In this document: piece by piece, positions 23,118 to 31,380 of the stretch
How positions within the stretch are numbered: the stretch's first letter is position 1
Layout: every line of letters begins with the position of its first letter
Origin: a bacterium
Lineage (GTDB): Bacteria > Myxococcota_A > Bradymonadia > UBA7976 > UBA1532
Assembly (NCBI GenBank): GCA_030427205.1
Contig: JAUHXC010000037.1
Location: 40,241-104,240, forward strand
DNA: 64,000 nucleotides
Reading direction: 5' to 3'
Position numbers and translations under genes: made by a program
Notes under the pieces: generated by a model
What the model was told of the DNA's origin: nothing
Databases searched by the model: none
The model's input: only the letters and a program-made list of their open reading frames with translations

Positions 23118-23969
23118 ATGCGTGCGGACGCGCGAGAGGGGGCCGTGCTGCCAGATCCGTCACCCGAGGTCGCCGGAGCGGTCGCCGCGCAGCGGCTGTC
23201 GATCATCGTGCCCGTGCTCGACGAGGCGAGCACCATCGCCACCTGTCTGATCCACCTGCGCGGGCTCGATCCGGCGCCGGCGGAGGTCATCGTCGTCGAC
23301 GGCGGCAGTTCGGACGATACGGTCGCGATCGCCGAGCGTTTCAGCGCCGATGTCGGCGCAGGTCCGCCGATCGTGGTGATCTCGGGGCCCCGCGGCCGCG
23401 CCCGCCAGCTCAACCGCGGCGTCGAGGCCTCGCGGGGGGAGCTGCTGTGCTTCCTGCACGCCGACACCTGGCTGCCGCACGACGCGGTCGCGGTGATCCG
23501 GCGCACGCTCGCCGAGCCGAAGACGACCCTCGGCGGCTTCATCTCGCTCATGCGCGGGCCGAGCCGGACCCGCTGGGGCACGAGCCTGCACAACGCGCTC
23601 AAGACCTACTACGCGGTGGCCCTCTTCAAGCCCATCTGGTTCGTGCGCGGCATGCGGCTCCTGTTCGGCGATCAGGCGATGTTCTGCCGGCGCGCCGACT
23701 TCGACGCGGTCGACGGCTTCGACGACGTCGCGATCATGGAAGACCTCGAGCTGAGCCTGAAGCTCGGCAAGCGCGGGCGGGTGCGTCAGATCGGGCGGAT
23801 CTGCGAGAGCAGCGACCGGCGGGTGGCCCGATGGGGCGCGCTCAAGGCGAACCTGCTGTTCGTCTACATCGGCTTCATGTGGGGATTCGGCCTCTTGTCG
23901 CGCCAGCTGCGGGGCCGCTCGCTGGTCGACGACCGCCGGCTCGCCGAGCTCTACCCCGACGAGCGCTGA
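23118..23969 (+). CDS. family-2 glycosyltransferase (TIGR04283-like)
   Basis: 283 residues. The GT-A nucleotide-sugar fold is shown by LSIIVPVLDEASTIATCL, EVIVVDGGSSDDTVAIAERF, then GRARQLNRGVEASRGELLCF and LHADTWLP, whose Asp is the metal-binding DXD equivalent. This combination matches the TIGR04283 group, often called arsenosugar-type glycosyltransferases, though most members are uncharacterised. The C-terminus has a conserved FGDQAMFCRR and a hydrophobic helix (LLFVYIGFMWGFGLLS) that may touch the membrane. The ATG has only a weak ribosome site (GGTGGCG). Sugar donor and acceptor unknown. Confidence 0.87.
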   Translation: MRADAREGAVLPDPSPEVAGAVAAQRLSIIVPVLDEASTIATCLIHLRGLDPAPAEVIVVDGGSSDDTVAIAERFSADVGAGPPIVVISGPRGRARQLNRGVEASRGELLCFLHADTWLPHDAVAVIRRTLAEPKTTLGGFISLMRGPSRTRWGTSLHNALKTYYAVALFKPIWFVRGMRLLFGDQAMFCRRADFDAVDGFDDVAIMEDLELSLKLGKRGRVRQIGRICESSDRRVARWGALKANLLFVYIGFMWGFGLLSRQLRGRSLVDDRRLAELYPDER

Positions 23970-24063
23970 ACGGCGCGGGTCGGTATCATCGCGCTTGCAA
24001 ATATGTGGCACGTCGGTCACTGTATCGGCCTGTACGGACAAAGCCGCAGGCAGACCGCCCAAC

Positions 24064-25803
24064 ATGTCGACCAATGAACTCAGCTATCGGCTCCCGCCCT
24101 CGATCGCGCCCTCGTCGCCGATCGGCGCGTTCAAGCTGCCGACCCGCCTGCGCACCGCGCTGACCCGCAAGCTGCCGGTGACCAACGCCGCCGAGCTCGC
24201 GGCGCTGCCGGTGGAGCGCCTGGGCCACATCTCGGGCCTGGGCAAGCGCACCCGGCCGGTGCTCACCGAGGTCGTCCTGCATACCCGGCACCTGCTCGGC
24301 GGCGGCCGCTACATGGCCCCGCGGCTCGCCGGCGATACGCCGCTCGACGACCAGCCGCTCGCCGAGCTCGCCGGGGAGCTGCCGCGCGCCGAGCGCATCG
24401 CGCTCGGCTCGATCGGCATTCGCACCGTCGCGGCCCTCGGCGAGATGCCGCGGGCGGTGCTGGCGCGCATCGAGGGTCTCGGCCCCGACGCCCTCGGCCG
24501 GCTGACCGCGCTGTGTCTGCGCGATCGGGCGCTCAACTCGTTGACCGGCATCAAGGCCGCGCTCGCGCCCATGCGCCGTGACGCCATCGAGCTGTGCTAT
24601 GGCCTGCGTGACGGGCGGGTCCGCAGCCCGCGCGAGGTGGCGATGATCCTCGGGCGCCGGGTGACGCAGGTCGATCACCTCGTCGACCCCGAGTCGCTGC
24701 TGACGCAACCGCCGATGCGGGTGCTCGCCGCGGCGGTGAAGGAGGCCATCGCCCCGGTCGGCTTCGGCGTGCTGTCGGTGGTCGCGGGGCGCATCGCCCG
24801 CCGGCTGCCGCCGGGGCCCGACGATCGGGTCGACGCCAAGGCTTTCGCCCGCATGGGCGCGCTCCTGATCCGACCCGGCGCCCGCCCGGAGGACGCCCGC
24901 GACCTGCACGTGGTCGCCGAACCGCGCTGGACGCCCGCCCTCCTCGACGAGTTGAGCGAAGTGCTGCGCGCGGCGCATCAGCTGCGGCTCGACGAGCGGC
25001 GCATGGCCGATCGCCTCTCGACCGCCGCCCGCGCCGCGGGTGTGCGCGGCGTGCCGCCCGATGCGTTGTTGGTGGCCGTCGCCGGGCTGTGCCCCGGGGT
25101 CGTCCTCAGCCTGTCGCCGCCCGCGGTCTCGCCGCCGGCGATCACCGACCCCGAGATCCAGGCCATCGTCGGGGCGCCGCCCGAAGCGCTCGTCTCGGGC
25201 CCGCCGCCGGCGATGGCCCCGGTCGTCATCACGCCCGAGCCGACGCCGCGATCCGTCTTCGACGCCGCCGAGCCGGTGCGCAACGCTGTCGCCGACAACG
25301 CGCTGCGGGCCCATGCCGGTGACGCCTCGACCGACGGCCTGCCGCTCGCCGCGCTGAAGACGGCGGTCGAGCAGGGCGGCGCCCGCGCCATCCGTATCCC
25401 CCGGGGTGATGCCGTGGACGGGCTCGCGGCGGCGTTGAGCGCCGAGGTGGGCGCCGACGCGGTGACGGTGGTCGAGATCGGTCGGGCGCTGACCGCGGGC
25501 CTCAAGGCGATGACCGACGCCGACCGCCTGCGGCCCGCCGAGCGCCGCTCACGGCTCAGCGTGGCGCTCGACCGGGTGGTGGATCAATGCGCCGGCGAGG
25601 GGCGGGTCACCATCCTCGCCGAGCTGTCCCTGGCGCTGACCCTGGGCATGCAGTCGTGGCTCGCCGCGCTGCTCGAACGCCGGTCGAAGGCCGTCGAGGG
25701 GCTCTTGCTGATCGCCGCGCCCGGCGTGGTCGACGACGACGGCCTGCTGATCGACCGGCTGCACCGGCTGCCGGTGCTCGAGCCGCGACACGTCTTGAAC
25801 TGA
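24064..25803 (+). CDS. protein resembling the C-terminal region of BREX PglW (free-standing)
   Basis: 579 residues, no signal or membrane segment. The N-terminus has RNA-polymerase-alpha-CTD-like helix-hairpin motifs (LPVTNAAELAALPVERLGHISGLGKRTR, and again IGIRTVAALGEMPRAVLARIEGLG). The middle has a sigma-region-4-like stretch around residues 165-225. The C-terminal 130 residues (LKTAVEQGGARAIRI, TVVEIGRALTAGLKAM, GLLLIAAPGVVDDDG) read like the end of BREX type 2 kinase PglW as I remember it. The PglW nuclease and kinase domains are absent, and no other BREX gene is in the window. Similarity is from memory and needs a profile search. TTG at 23995 is an alternative start. Confidence 0.55.
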   Translation: MSTNELSYRLPPSIAPSSPIGAFKLPTRLRTALTRKLPVTNAAELAALPVERLGHISGLGKRTRPVLTEVVLHTRHLLGGGRYMAPRLAGDTPLDDQPLAELAGELPRAERIALGSIGIRTVAALGEMPRAVLARIEGLGPDALGRLTALCLRDRALNSLTGIKAALAPMRRDAIELCYGLRDGRVRSPREVAMILGRRVTQVDHLVDPESLLTQPPMRVLAAAVKEAIAPVGFGVLSVVAGRIARRLPPGPDDRVDAKAFARMGALLIRPGARPEDARDLHVVAEPRWTPALLDELSEVLRAAHQLRLDERRMADRLSTAARAAGVRGVPPDALLVAVAGLCPGVVLSLSPPAVSPPAITDPEIQAIVGAPPEALVSGPPPAMAPVVITPEPTPRSVFDAAEPVRNAVADNALRAHAGDASTDGLPLAALKTAVEQGGARAIRIPRGDAVDGLAAALSAEVGADAVTVVEIGRALTAGLKAMTDADRLRPAERRSRLSVALDRVVDQCAGEGRVTILAELSLALTLGMQSWLAALLERRSKAVEGLLLIAAPGVVDDDGLLIDRLHRLPVLEPRHVLN

Positions 25804-25830
25804 CCGCGCTGGCGGCGGTCGCGAACGCTC

Positions 25831-27501
25831 TCAGTCCACCACCGGCAGCCGCAGAGACCCGGTACCGTCGGGCCCGCTGAGGGTCTCGCCGACGCGCACC
25901 GGTGGCTCGGTATCGGTGCGCCAGGCCTCGACGACGACGTCTTCTGCCGGCGCGCCGTCCGGATCGTAGAGGCCGAAGACGATGACCGCCGCCGGTGGCA
26001 CCTGGAACTCGATGGGCGCCAGACCGCCGCCGAGCGGCACCGTCAGCGGGTGGTCGCTCTCCGGCAGCCCCGAGTTCGCCGCCGGGATCACCCGCGCCAC
26101 GTGTTCGCCGGGATCCAGCTGGATGGCGAACTGCCCGTTGCGGTCGGTCTCGGTCTGACGCATGCGCGCCGGCGGCACCTCGCCGGGTACGATCAACGTC
26201 GGATCGGCATAGCGGGCGCTCACCAGCCGCACCTCGACCCGGGCGTGGGCCAGCGGCGCGCCGCCCGGGTCGAGCAGCGTGCCGCGCACCGTGGTGCCCG
26301 GCGGCACGATCCAGCGCGGGGCGCTGTCGGCGTCGAGCACGGCCTCCAGCCGAACCAGTCGGGCGCCGACGCCCGCCGGGGGCTCGAGATCGACGCGGTA
26401 TCGACCCGGATAGAGCGTCGCGGTGAACAGGCCATCGACGTCGGTCGGGCCGGCGTCGATGCTGTAGCGGCCTTCGCCGACCGCGCCCTCGAGCCGCACC
26501 GCGACCCCGGCCACCGGCGCGCCCGTCTCGTCGACGATCTGCCCCGCGAGGTCGAATGTGCTGGCCAGCTCACCGAAGTACACCCGCAGCGGGCCGTCCG
26601 CCGGCAGGACGAGCGGTCGATCGAGATCGGGCAGGGGACCGACCTCGCCCGCCCGGCGGACGCGCAAGGTCACCGCGTCGGGTCCGTTCGGCCAGAAGCG
26701 CAGGGTGAAGGCGCCTTCGGGATTGGTCGTGGTCTCGGTGCTGATCCGCCGGCCCTCGGCGTCCACCGCGAAGACCCGCAGGCCAGCGATGGGGATCGGG
26801 TTGTCCGGGCTGATGCTCACGGTGCCCTCGACGGTGCGCAGACCGTCGCCCGCGGGCAACTCGACGTCGATCTGCGAGCCGCCGAGGGCCAGGCGCACGT
26901 CGTCGACCTGCCACGGCGGGTAGCGCTCGGCCTCCTCCGGGCGCACGGTCAGGCGATAGACCGTCGCCCGCCGGGTGCCTTCGACCGTGGGCCAGAACGG
27001 GGCCAGTTGAAGCACGAAGCGAGGACCATCGGCCCGATCGAGGATCTCACCCACCGCGCTCAGCGGCTGCTCCGAGATACCTTGCTCAGCCCGCGCTGTC
27101 GCCCGCACCCGCAGCGGTACCCCGCCCTCGCCGCCCTCACCAAGGGGCAGCAGCGCGCGCCCGACCAGCGGGGTACGGGCCGAGACGGGCAGGTCGGGCA
27201 GCAGCGTGACCGGGCCATCGACCTCGAAGTGCTGGACCTCCACCGCCGCGAGCGGGTCGTCGGTCCGGGGTCGCATGCGCAGCGCGATGGGCCACCGCGG
27301 GCCATCCGCGCCGACGCACGCCCCGTGTCGGCACATGAGCGCGGCCGGGCAGGCGTCCTGACAGCCCACGACCGGCGGCGCGGCGTCCTGCTCGGGATAG
27401 AGCCCGCCGTCGTCGCACCCGACGACGCCTGCCAGCGCGGGCAGCATCAGCGTCAAAAGCAGCGCCGGCACCCGCATGGGTACGATCCGCCTCACGGACA
27501 T
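25831..27501 (-). CDS. lipoprotein with repeated carboxypeptidase-regulatory-like (beta-sandwich) domains
   Basis: 556 residues. The signal peptide (PALLLTLMLPALAGVVGC) ends at a lipobox-like VVGC. A small Cys-rich segment follows (CQDACPAALMCRHGAC). From about residue 220 there are four or five immunoglobulin-like CarboxypepD_reg repeats with the usual strand pattern (EGTVSISPDNPIPIAGLRV, GQIVDETGAPVAGVAVRLEG, GTLLDPGGAPLAHARVEVR), each about 80-90 residues. Such domains act as stalks or adhesion modules on the cell surface. The start at 27501 has GGAG at good spacing and overlaps the stop of the upstream lipoprotein gene by 10 bases, so the two are co-translated. Confidence 0.82.
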   Translation of the reverse strand: MSVRRIVPMRVPALLLTLMLPALAGVVGCDDGGLYPEQDAAPPVVGCQDACPAALMCRHGACVGADGPRWPIALRMRPRTDDPLAAVEVQHFEVDGPVTLLPDLPVSARTPLVGRALLPLGEGGEGGVPLRVRATARAEQGISEQPLSAVGEILDRADGPRFVLQLAPFWPTVEGTRRATVYRLTVRPEEAERYPPWQVDDVRLALGGSQIDVELPAGDGLRTVEGTVSISPDNPIPIAGLRVFAVDAEGRRISTETTTNPEGAFTLRFWPNGPDAVTLRVRRAGEVGPLPDLDRPLVLPADGPLRVYFGELASTFDLAGQIVDETGAPVAGVAVRLEGAVGEGRYSIDAGPTDVDGLFTATLYPGRYRVDLEPPAGVGARLVRLEAVLDADSAPRWIVPPGTTVRGTLLDPGGAPLAHARVEVRLVSARYADPTLIVPGEVPPARMRQTETDRNGQFAIQLDPGEHVARVIPAANSGLPESDHPLTVPLGGGLAPIEFQVPPAAVIVFGLYDPDGAPAEDVVVEAWRTDTEPPVRVGETLSGPDGTGSLRLPVVD

Positions 27502-28058
27502 TTGCTCCGATCGAACCGGATGAACCACACCAGCTTCGTCTTGAACGCGCCGTCGGGCACGGTCTGATTGGGCGTCGGGCTGTCGTCGTCGTCGGCGACG
27601 AACGGCCGGTCGGCGATGACCACCTGCACGGTGTGCAGCTCGAGGTCGTCGAACGCGCTGCCGCCCAGATCGACGCACGGCTCGAGCCGCTGGTCGATGG
27701 ATCCGGTGGCCAGCTCGGCCAGGGTCAACCCCTCCGGCGGGCCGGGATCGGCGATGCCGGGCAGCCCGGTCGGCTGATAGTTGATGAACCACCGGTAGAA
27801 GATGCGATCGTCGGCGTTGGGATCCCCGATGGGGCCGGTGCGCAGCTCCAGCGCCTGATCGAGCTCCGGGTCGAACTCGACGACCTGATCCGTCGACGGG
27901 CTCACCGCGGCGGTGATGTAGTAGGGCGGCAGGTTCTGCTCGACCGGCTCGGCCTCGATGGGCATCGGCACCACGCAGGCGACGGACCCCAGCGCCACGA
28001 GGGCGGGCAGGGCGATCGCGGCGAGCGCGATGGGCAGCGGTCGGGCGGAGGCCAGCAT
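27492..28058 (-). CDS. lipoprotein of unknown function
   Basis: 188 residues. The signal peptide (PIALAAIALPALVALGSVAC) ends in a good lipobox, GSVAC. The mature part looks like a compact beta-sandwich: PPYYITAAVSPSTDQVVEF, then RIFYRWFINYQPTG and VQVVIADRPFV, with two cysteines (EPCVDLGG and SKCP) that could form a disulphide. Its last 10 bases overlap the next lipoprotein gene, so the pair probably makes surface proteins that act together. It follows coaD on the same strand after 60 bases. Confidence 0.75.
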   Translation of the reverse strand: MLASARPLPIALAAIALPALVALGSVACVVPMPIEAEPVEQNLPPYYITAAVSPSTDQVVEFDPELDQALELRTGPIGDPNADDRIFYRWFINYQPTGLPGIADPGPPEGLTLAELATGSIDQRLEPCVDLGGSAFDDLELHTVQVVIADRPFVADDDDSPTPNQTVPDGAFKTKLVWFIRFDRSKCP

Positions 28059-28118
28059 CGCCCCGAGACTACCGCAAGCGGCGCGCGCAGCGAAAACCGC
28101 GTCGACCCGCGAGCCGAA

Positions 28119-28616
28119 CTATGCGTCGTCGTCGCTCTTCGGCGGGAAGCGGGCCTCGAGGCGGCGCAGCACCGGCGCGGGCACCAGCCCGGTGACGTCG
28201 CCGCCGTTGATGGCCACCTCGCGGATGAGGCTCGACGAGACGAAGTAGTGCTCTTCGCTGGTCATCAGGAAGACGAAGTCCACCTCGTCGGTCAGCCGGC
28301 GGTTCATGCTGGCCATCTGGAACTCGAACTCGAAGTCGCTGATCGCGCGCAGCCCACGCAGCACCGAGCGGATGCCGCGCTTGCGGGCGTAGTCGATCAG
28401 CAGGCCCGAGAACTGCACCACCGAGACCCGCGGCTCGTCGACGAAGATCTCGCGGATCATCGCCAGCCGCTCTTCGTCGGGGAAGGTCGGCGTCTTGCGG
28501 ATGTTGACCGCGATGGCCACCTCGATGCGATCGAAGATCGCGAGGCCGCGGTGGATGATGTCGACGTGACCGCTGGTGATCGGGTCGAACGATCCAGGGT
28601 AGAGGGCGACGCGCAT
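28119..28616 (-). CDS. coaD: phosphopantetheine adenylyltransferase
   Basis: 165 residues, normal for CoaD, which adenylates 4'-phosphopantetheine in the fourth step of coenzyme A synthesis. It has YPGSFDPITSGHVDIIHRG (nucleotidyltransferase TxGH motif), GLLIDYARKRGIRSVLRGLRA and the C-terminal YFVSSSLIREVA. The start at 28616 is favoured because family proteins begin only a few residues before YPGSFDP and because GGGAGG precedes it; ATG 28634 would overlap the rsmD stop. It is in an operon with rsmD, the usual bacterial pairing. Confidence 0.96.
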   Translation of the reverse strand: MRVALYPGSFDPITSGHVDIIHRGLAIFDRIEVAIAVNIRKTPTFPDEERLAMIREIFVDEPRVSVVQFSGLLIDYARKRGIRSVLRGLRAISDFEFEFQMASMNRRLTDEVDFVFLMTSEEHYFVSSSLIREVAINGGDVTGLVPAPVLRRLEARFPPKSDDDA

Positions 28617-28630
28617 CGAGGCCTCCCGGC

Positions 28631-29194
28631 TCATGGCGTCCGGGCCAGCACGGTGATCGCGGTCGATCCCCAGGTGCGCGCGAACGCCGATTCGAAGCCC
28701 GCGGGCGCGCTCGACGCCTCCCGGGCCGGATGTTCGACGCATATCAAGGCCCGCGGCGCGAGCCAACCCCCCGCCGCCAGCCGCTCGGTGGTCGGGGTCA
28801 CCGCGCCGACGCCGTAGGGCGGGTCGAGGAAGACCAGATCAAAGGCCGTCGCCGGCCCGGTCAGGTGGCGCTCGACCCGCGCCTGAACCCGCTGCGCCGC
28901 GCCGGGGCAGCCCTTGGAGACCGTCGCGATGTTCTCGTCGAGCACCCGGCCGTGGCGCCGATCGGCCTCGACGAAGACGACCTCCGCCGCGCCCCGGCTC
29001 AGCGCCTCGAGGCCCAGCGTGCCCGCGCCGGCGAAGAGGTCCAGCACCCGCGCGCCGTCCACCGGGTCGTCGAATCGGTGACGCAGGATGTTGAACAGGG
29101 CCTCGCGCACCTTGTCGCTCGTCGGCCGCACCCGGTCGCCTTTGGGCACCGCCAGCCGCCGCCCGCGGGCCACACCGCCGACGATCCGCGGCAT
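28631..29194 (-). CDS. rsmD: 16S rRNA (guanine-N2-966) methyltransferase
   Basis: 187 residues. SAM-dependent methylation of G966 of 16S rRNA. It begins with the family start MPRIVGGVARGRRL and has RPTSDKVREALFNIL, the SAM-binding DLFAGAGTLGLEALSRGA, and the catalytic FLDPPYG. The start ATG overlaps the histidine-kinase stop by one base (TGATG), so translation is coupled. The order kinase-rsmD-coaD puts a signalling gene at the head of a housekeeping operon. Confidence 0.96.
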   Translation of the reverse strand: MPRIVGGVARGRRLAVPKGDRVRPTSDKVREALFNILRHRFDDPVDGARVLDLFAGAGTLGLEALSRGAAEVVFVEADRRHGRVLDENIATVSKGCPGAAQRVQARVERHLTGPATAFDLVFLDPPYGVGAVTPTTERLAAGGWLAPRALICVEHPAREASSAPAGFESAFARTWGSTAITVLARTP

Positions 29195-31305
29195 CACCAG
29201 CCTCCCGTGACGTCGACCGACGGACGGGGGGCGGCGAGCAGGCGCCGCTGCTCGGCGGTGAGCTGCTCGGACTCCTGCTCCAGAAACAGCCGGAAGCTCA
29301 TCGTGGTGCCCTCGCCGGGCGCGCTCTCGACCCGGATCTCGCTGCCGTGGTGCTGCAGCAGGCGCTGGCTGATGGGCAGGCCCAGCCCGGTGCCGCGGCG
29401 CTTGGTGGTGAAGAACGGGATGAACAGGTTGGCCCGCACGGCATCGGCGATGCCCGGCCCGGTATCGCGCACCTGAACCTCGACCCGCCGCCGGGTCGAG
29501 CCGGGTCGGCCGGGCAGCTCCTCGTCGATCAACCGCGCCGACAGCTCGAGCCGACCGCCGGCCGCATCCATCGCCTGACACGCGTTGCGCGCCAGGTTGA
29601 GCATCACCTGGTGCAGCTGGTCGGCGTCGCCGATCACCGCCGGCAGATCGGGCTCGACGTCGATCGCCACCTCGACCGGCCCCGCGTGCTCCTCGGCGCG
29701 CATGAGCGTCGCCACCCGCTCGACGATGCGCTGCACCTGCATCGGCGCCAGCTCGCCGCGATAGGGCCGGGCGAAGTCGAGGAACTGCCGCAGCACGTGG
29801 TCGAGCCGGTTGGCCTCCTCGACGATGACCTCGACGAACTCCCGGCTCTCGGGATCGACATCCGTCGGCCCCAGCAGCTGCGCCGCCGACTTGATCGCCC
29901 CCAGCGGGTTGCGGATCTCGTGGGCCATGCCCGTGGCCATCTCGCCCACCGCCGACAGCCGATCGCGCTCCTTGAGCCGCTGCACGATCTCCGAGTTCTC
30001 CACCGCGATGGCCATCTGCGCCGCCAGATCGGAGAACAGGCCCAGCTCGTAGGTCGAGAAGGCCTCCCGGGTACGGTCGTCGCGCACGCCGAGCACGCCG
30101 ACCAGCCGCTCCTCGCTCGTCAGCGCGAAGGCGACCCCCGCCCGGATGCGCTCCATCGTCTTGCGCATCGCCGTCAGCCGCGCCCGCTCGGGGCTCTCGT
30201 CGGCGGCGTCCAGATCGAGCAGCTCGCGCTCGACCTGCTCGATGGCGACGATGCGCTCCCGGGTCAAGGCGTCGAGCAGCGCCCGATCGCGCACCACGTC
30301 GAGCCGCGGACCACGCGCGACGCCCGGCTGGATGTAGCCCCGGCCGCCGCTCTCGAGGAAGAACACCCCCGCGTGGGTCACCCGGCGCGAGGCCCGCAGC
30401 CGCGCGCTGACCAGCTCGGCGAGCTCGGCGATGTCGATGATGTTGGCCAGCGCCCGCCGCAGCTGGCGCAGCTCGCCCTGCAGCAGATAGGTCTCGTGAA
30501 ACAACAGCCGCCCGACCCACAGGTCGATGACCCGCTTGAGCGGCTCGAAGACGAAGAAGAGCACCACGCTCGCCGCCAGCGCGTTGAAGAAGAACAGCCC
30601 CGGCGCGCTGACCCAGACCAGCAGCGCGATGTAGATCAGCGAGATGACCACCGACAGGATGATCAGCCCCAGCCCGCGGCCCAGCAGCTCCTTGAGGTCG
30701 AGCAGCCGCGAGCGCTGGATGACCTGCATCCAGAAATACATGTAGACGGTGGTCCACAGGTGGCCCACCGACGGGAAGGGGATGCCCGCCGCCGGCAGCA
30801 GGTCGGCGGCGCTCGTCAGCACCGAGATCAAGCCGCCCAGCACCAGATAGCCCATGCGCGTCGCGTCGACCGGGCCCTCGGCGGAGCGGTAGCGGCGGTA
30901 CAGGTGCCAGATGCAGCGGGCGTAGGTGCCCAGGGCCAGCGCGGCGACGCCGAAGCGCAGCCAGCCGTCGTACACCAGCTCGGTCAGCGACAAGACCCCC
31001 GCCGCCAGCGACGCGACGTGCACCAGGGTGCGCTCGGCCGCCGAGAACGCGCCGGGCAGCATGCGCCCGAAGAAGAAGAGGCAGGCGTTGGCCAGCCCGA
31101 CTCCCGACAGCAGCAGGAGCCGCAGCCAGAAGCCGCTGTCGGTCACCGAGTAGAGGAACCACGTCAGGTTGTAGCCGAGGAAGCCCACCAGCAGGCCGGT
31201 GAAGGCCGCGCGGTGCTCGACCCGCCGCTCGGAGAACGCGACGTTGATGGCCAGCGCCAGCAGCAGCAGGGCCGCGATCAGCGCGCTCTGGGACTGTACG
31301 CCCAT
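29194..31305 (-). CDS. membrane sensor histidine kinase with GAF domain
   Basis: 703 residues. Residues 1-280 contain seven or eight hydrophobic helices (an N-terminal multi-span sensor like that of PrsK-type kinases). Residues about 300-445 are a GAF domain. The phosphoacceptor is His462 in GMAHEIRNPLG, followed by the N box (LNLARNACQAM), the G1 motif (DTGPGIAD), F box (IPFFTTKRRGTGLGLPI) and G3 region. The cognate response regulator is not adjacent. It starts 75 bases from the divergent ParA-like gene. Signal unknown; a membrane or envelope cue is suggested by the sensor type. Confidence 0.92.
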   Translation of the reverse strand: MGVQSQSALIAALLLLALAINVAFSERRVEHRAAFTGLLVGFLGYNLTWFLYSVTDSGFWLRLLLLSGVGLANACLFFFGRMLPGAFSAAERTLVHVASLAAGVLSLTELVYDGWLRFGVAALALGTYARCIWHLYRRYRSAEGPVDATRMGYLVLGGLISVLTSAADLLPAAGIPFPSVGHLWTTVYMYFWMQVIQRSRLLDLKELLGRGLGLIILSVVISLIYIALLVWVSAPGLFFFNALAASVVLFFVFEPLKRVIDLWVGRLLFHETYLLQGELRQLRRALANIIDIAELAELVSARLRASRRVTHAGVFFLESGGRGYIQPGVARGPRLDVVRDRALLDALTRERIVAIEQVERELLDLDAADESPERARLTAMRKTMERIRAGVAFALTSEERLVGVLGVRDDRTREAFSTYELGLFSDLAAQMAIAVENSEIVQRLKERDRLSAVGEMATGMAHEIRNPLGAIKSAAQLLGPTDVDPESREFVEVIVEEANRLDHVLRQFLDFARPYRGELAPMQVQRIVERVATLMRAEEHAGPVEVAIDVEPDLPAVIGDADQLHQVMLNLARNACQAMDAAGGRLELSARLIDEELPGRPGSTRRRVEVQVRDTGPGIADAVRANLFIPFFTTKRRGTGLGLPISQRLLQHHGSEIRVESAPGEGTTMSFRLFLEQESEQLTAEQRRLLAAPRPSVDVTGGW

Positions 31306-31380
31306 GGCGCTACCCTGCGCCGACCGGCCGCGATGTGCAACGGGCTCGCGTTCCGGGGCGGGGGTCGGTTAGATCGGCAC

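Noticed and set aside
23995..24063. Upstream TTG start extending the PglW-C-like protein by 23 residues
   Set aside because: The extension is Cys-containing and unlike the rest; the ATG at 24064 begins the conserved part.
29347..31380. Long open frame on the plus strand across the histidine kinase gene, continuous with the ParA-like gene
   Set aside because: It is an antisense reading of the kinase in GC-rich DNA; the composition (Gln/His/Arg/Val-rich) is not protein-like, and the real ParA-like start is at 31381.
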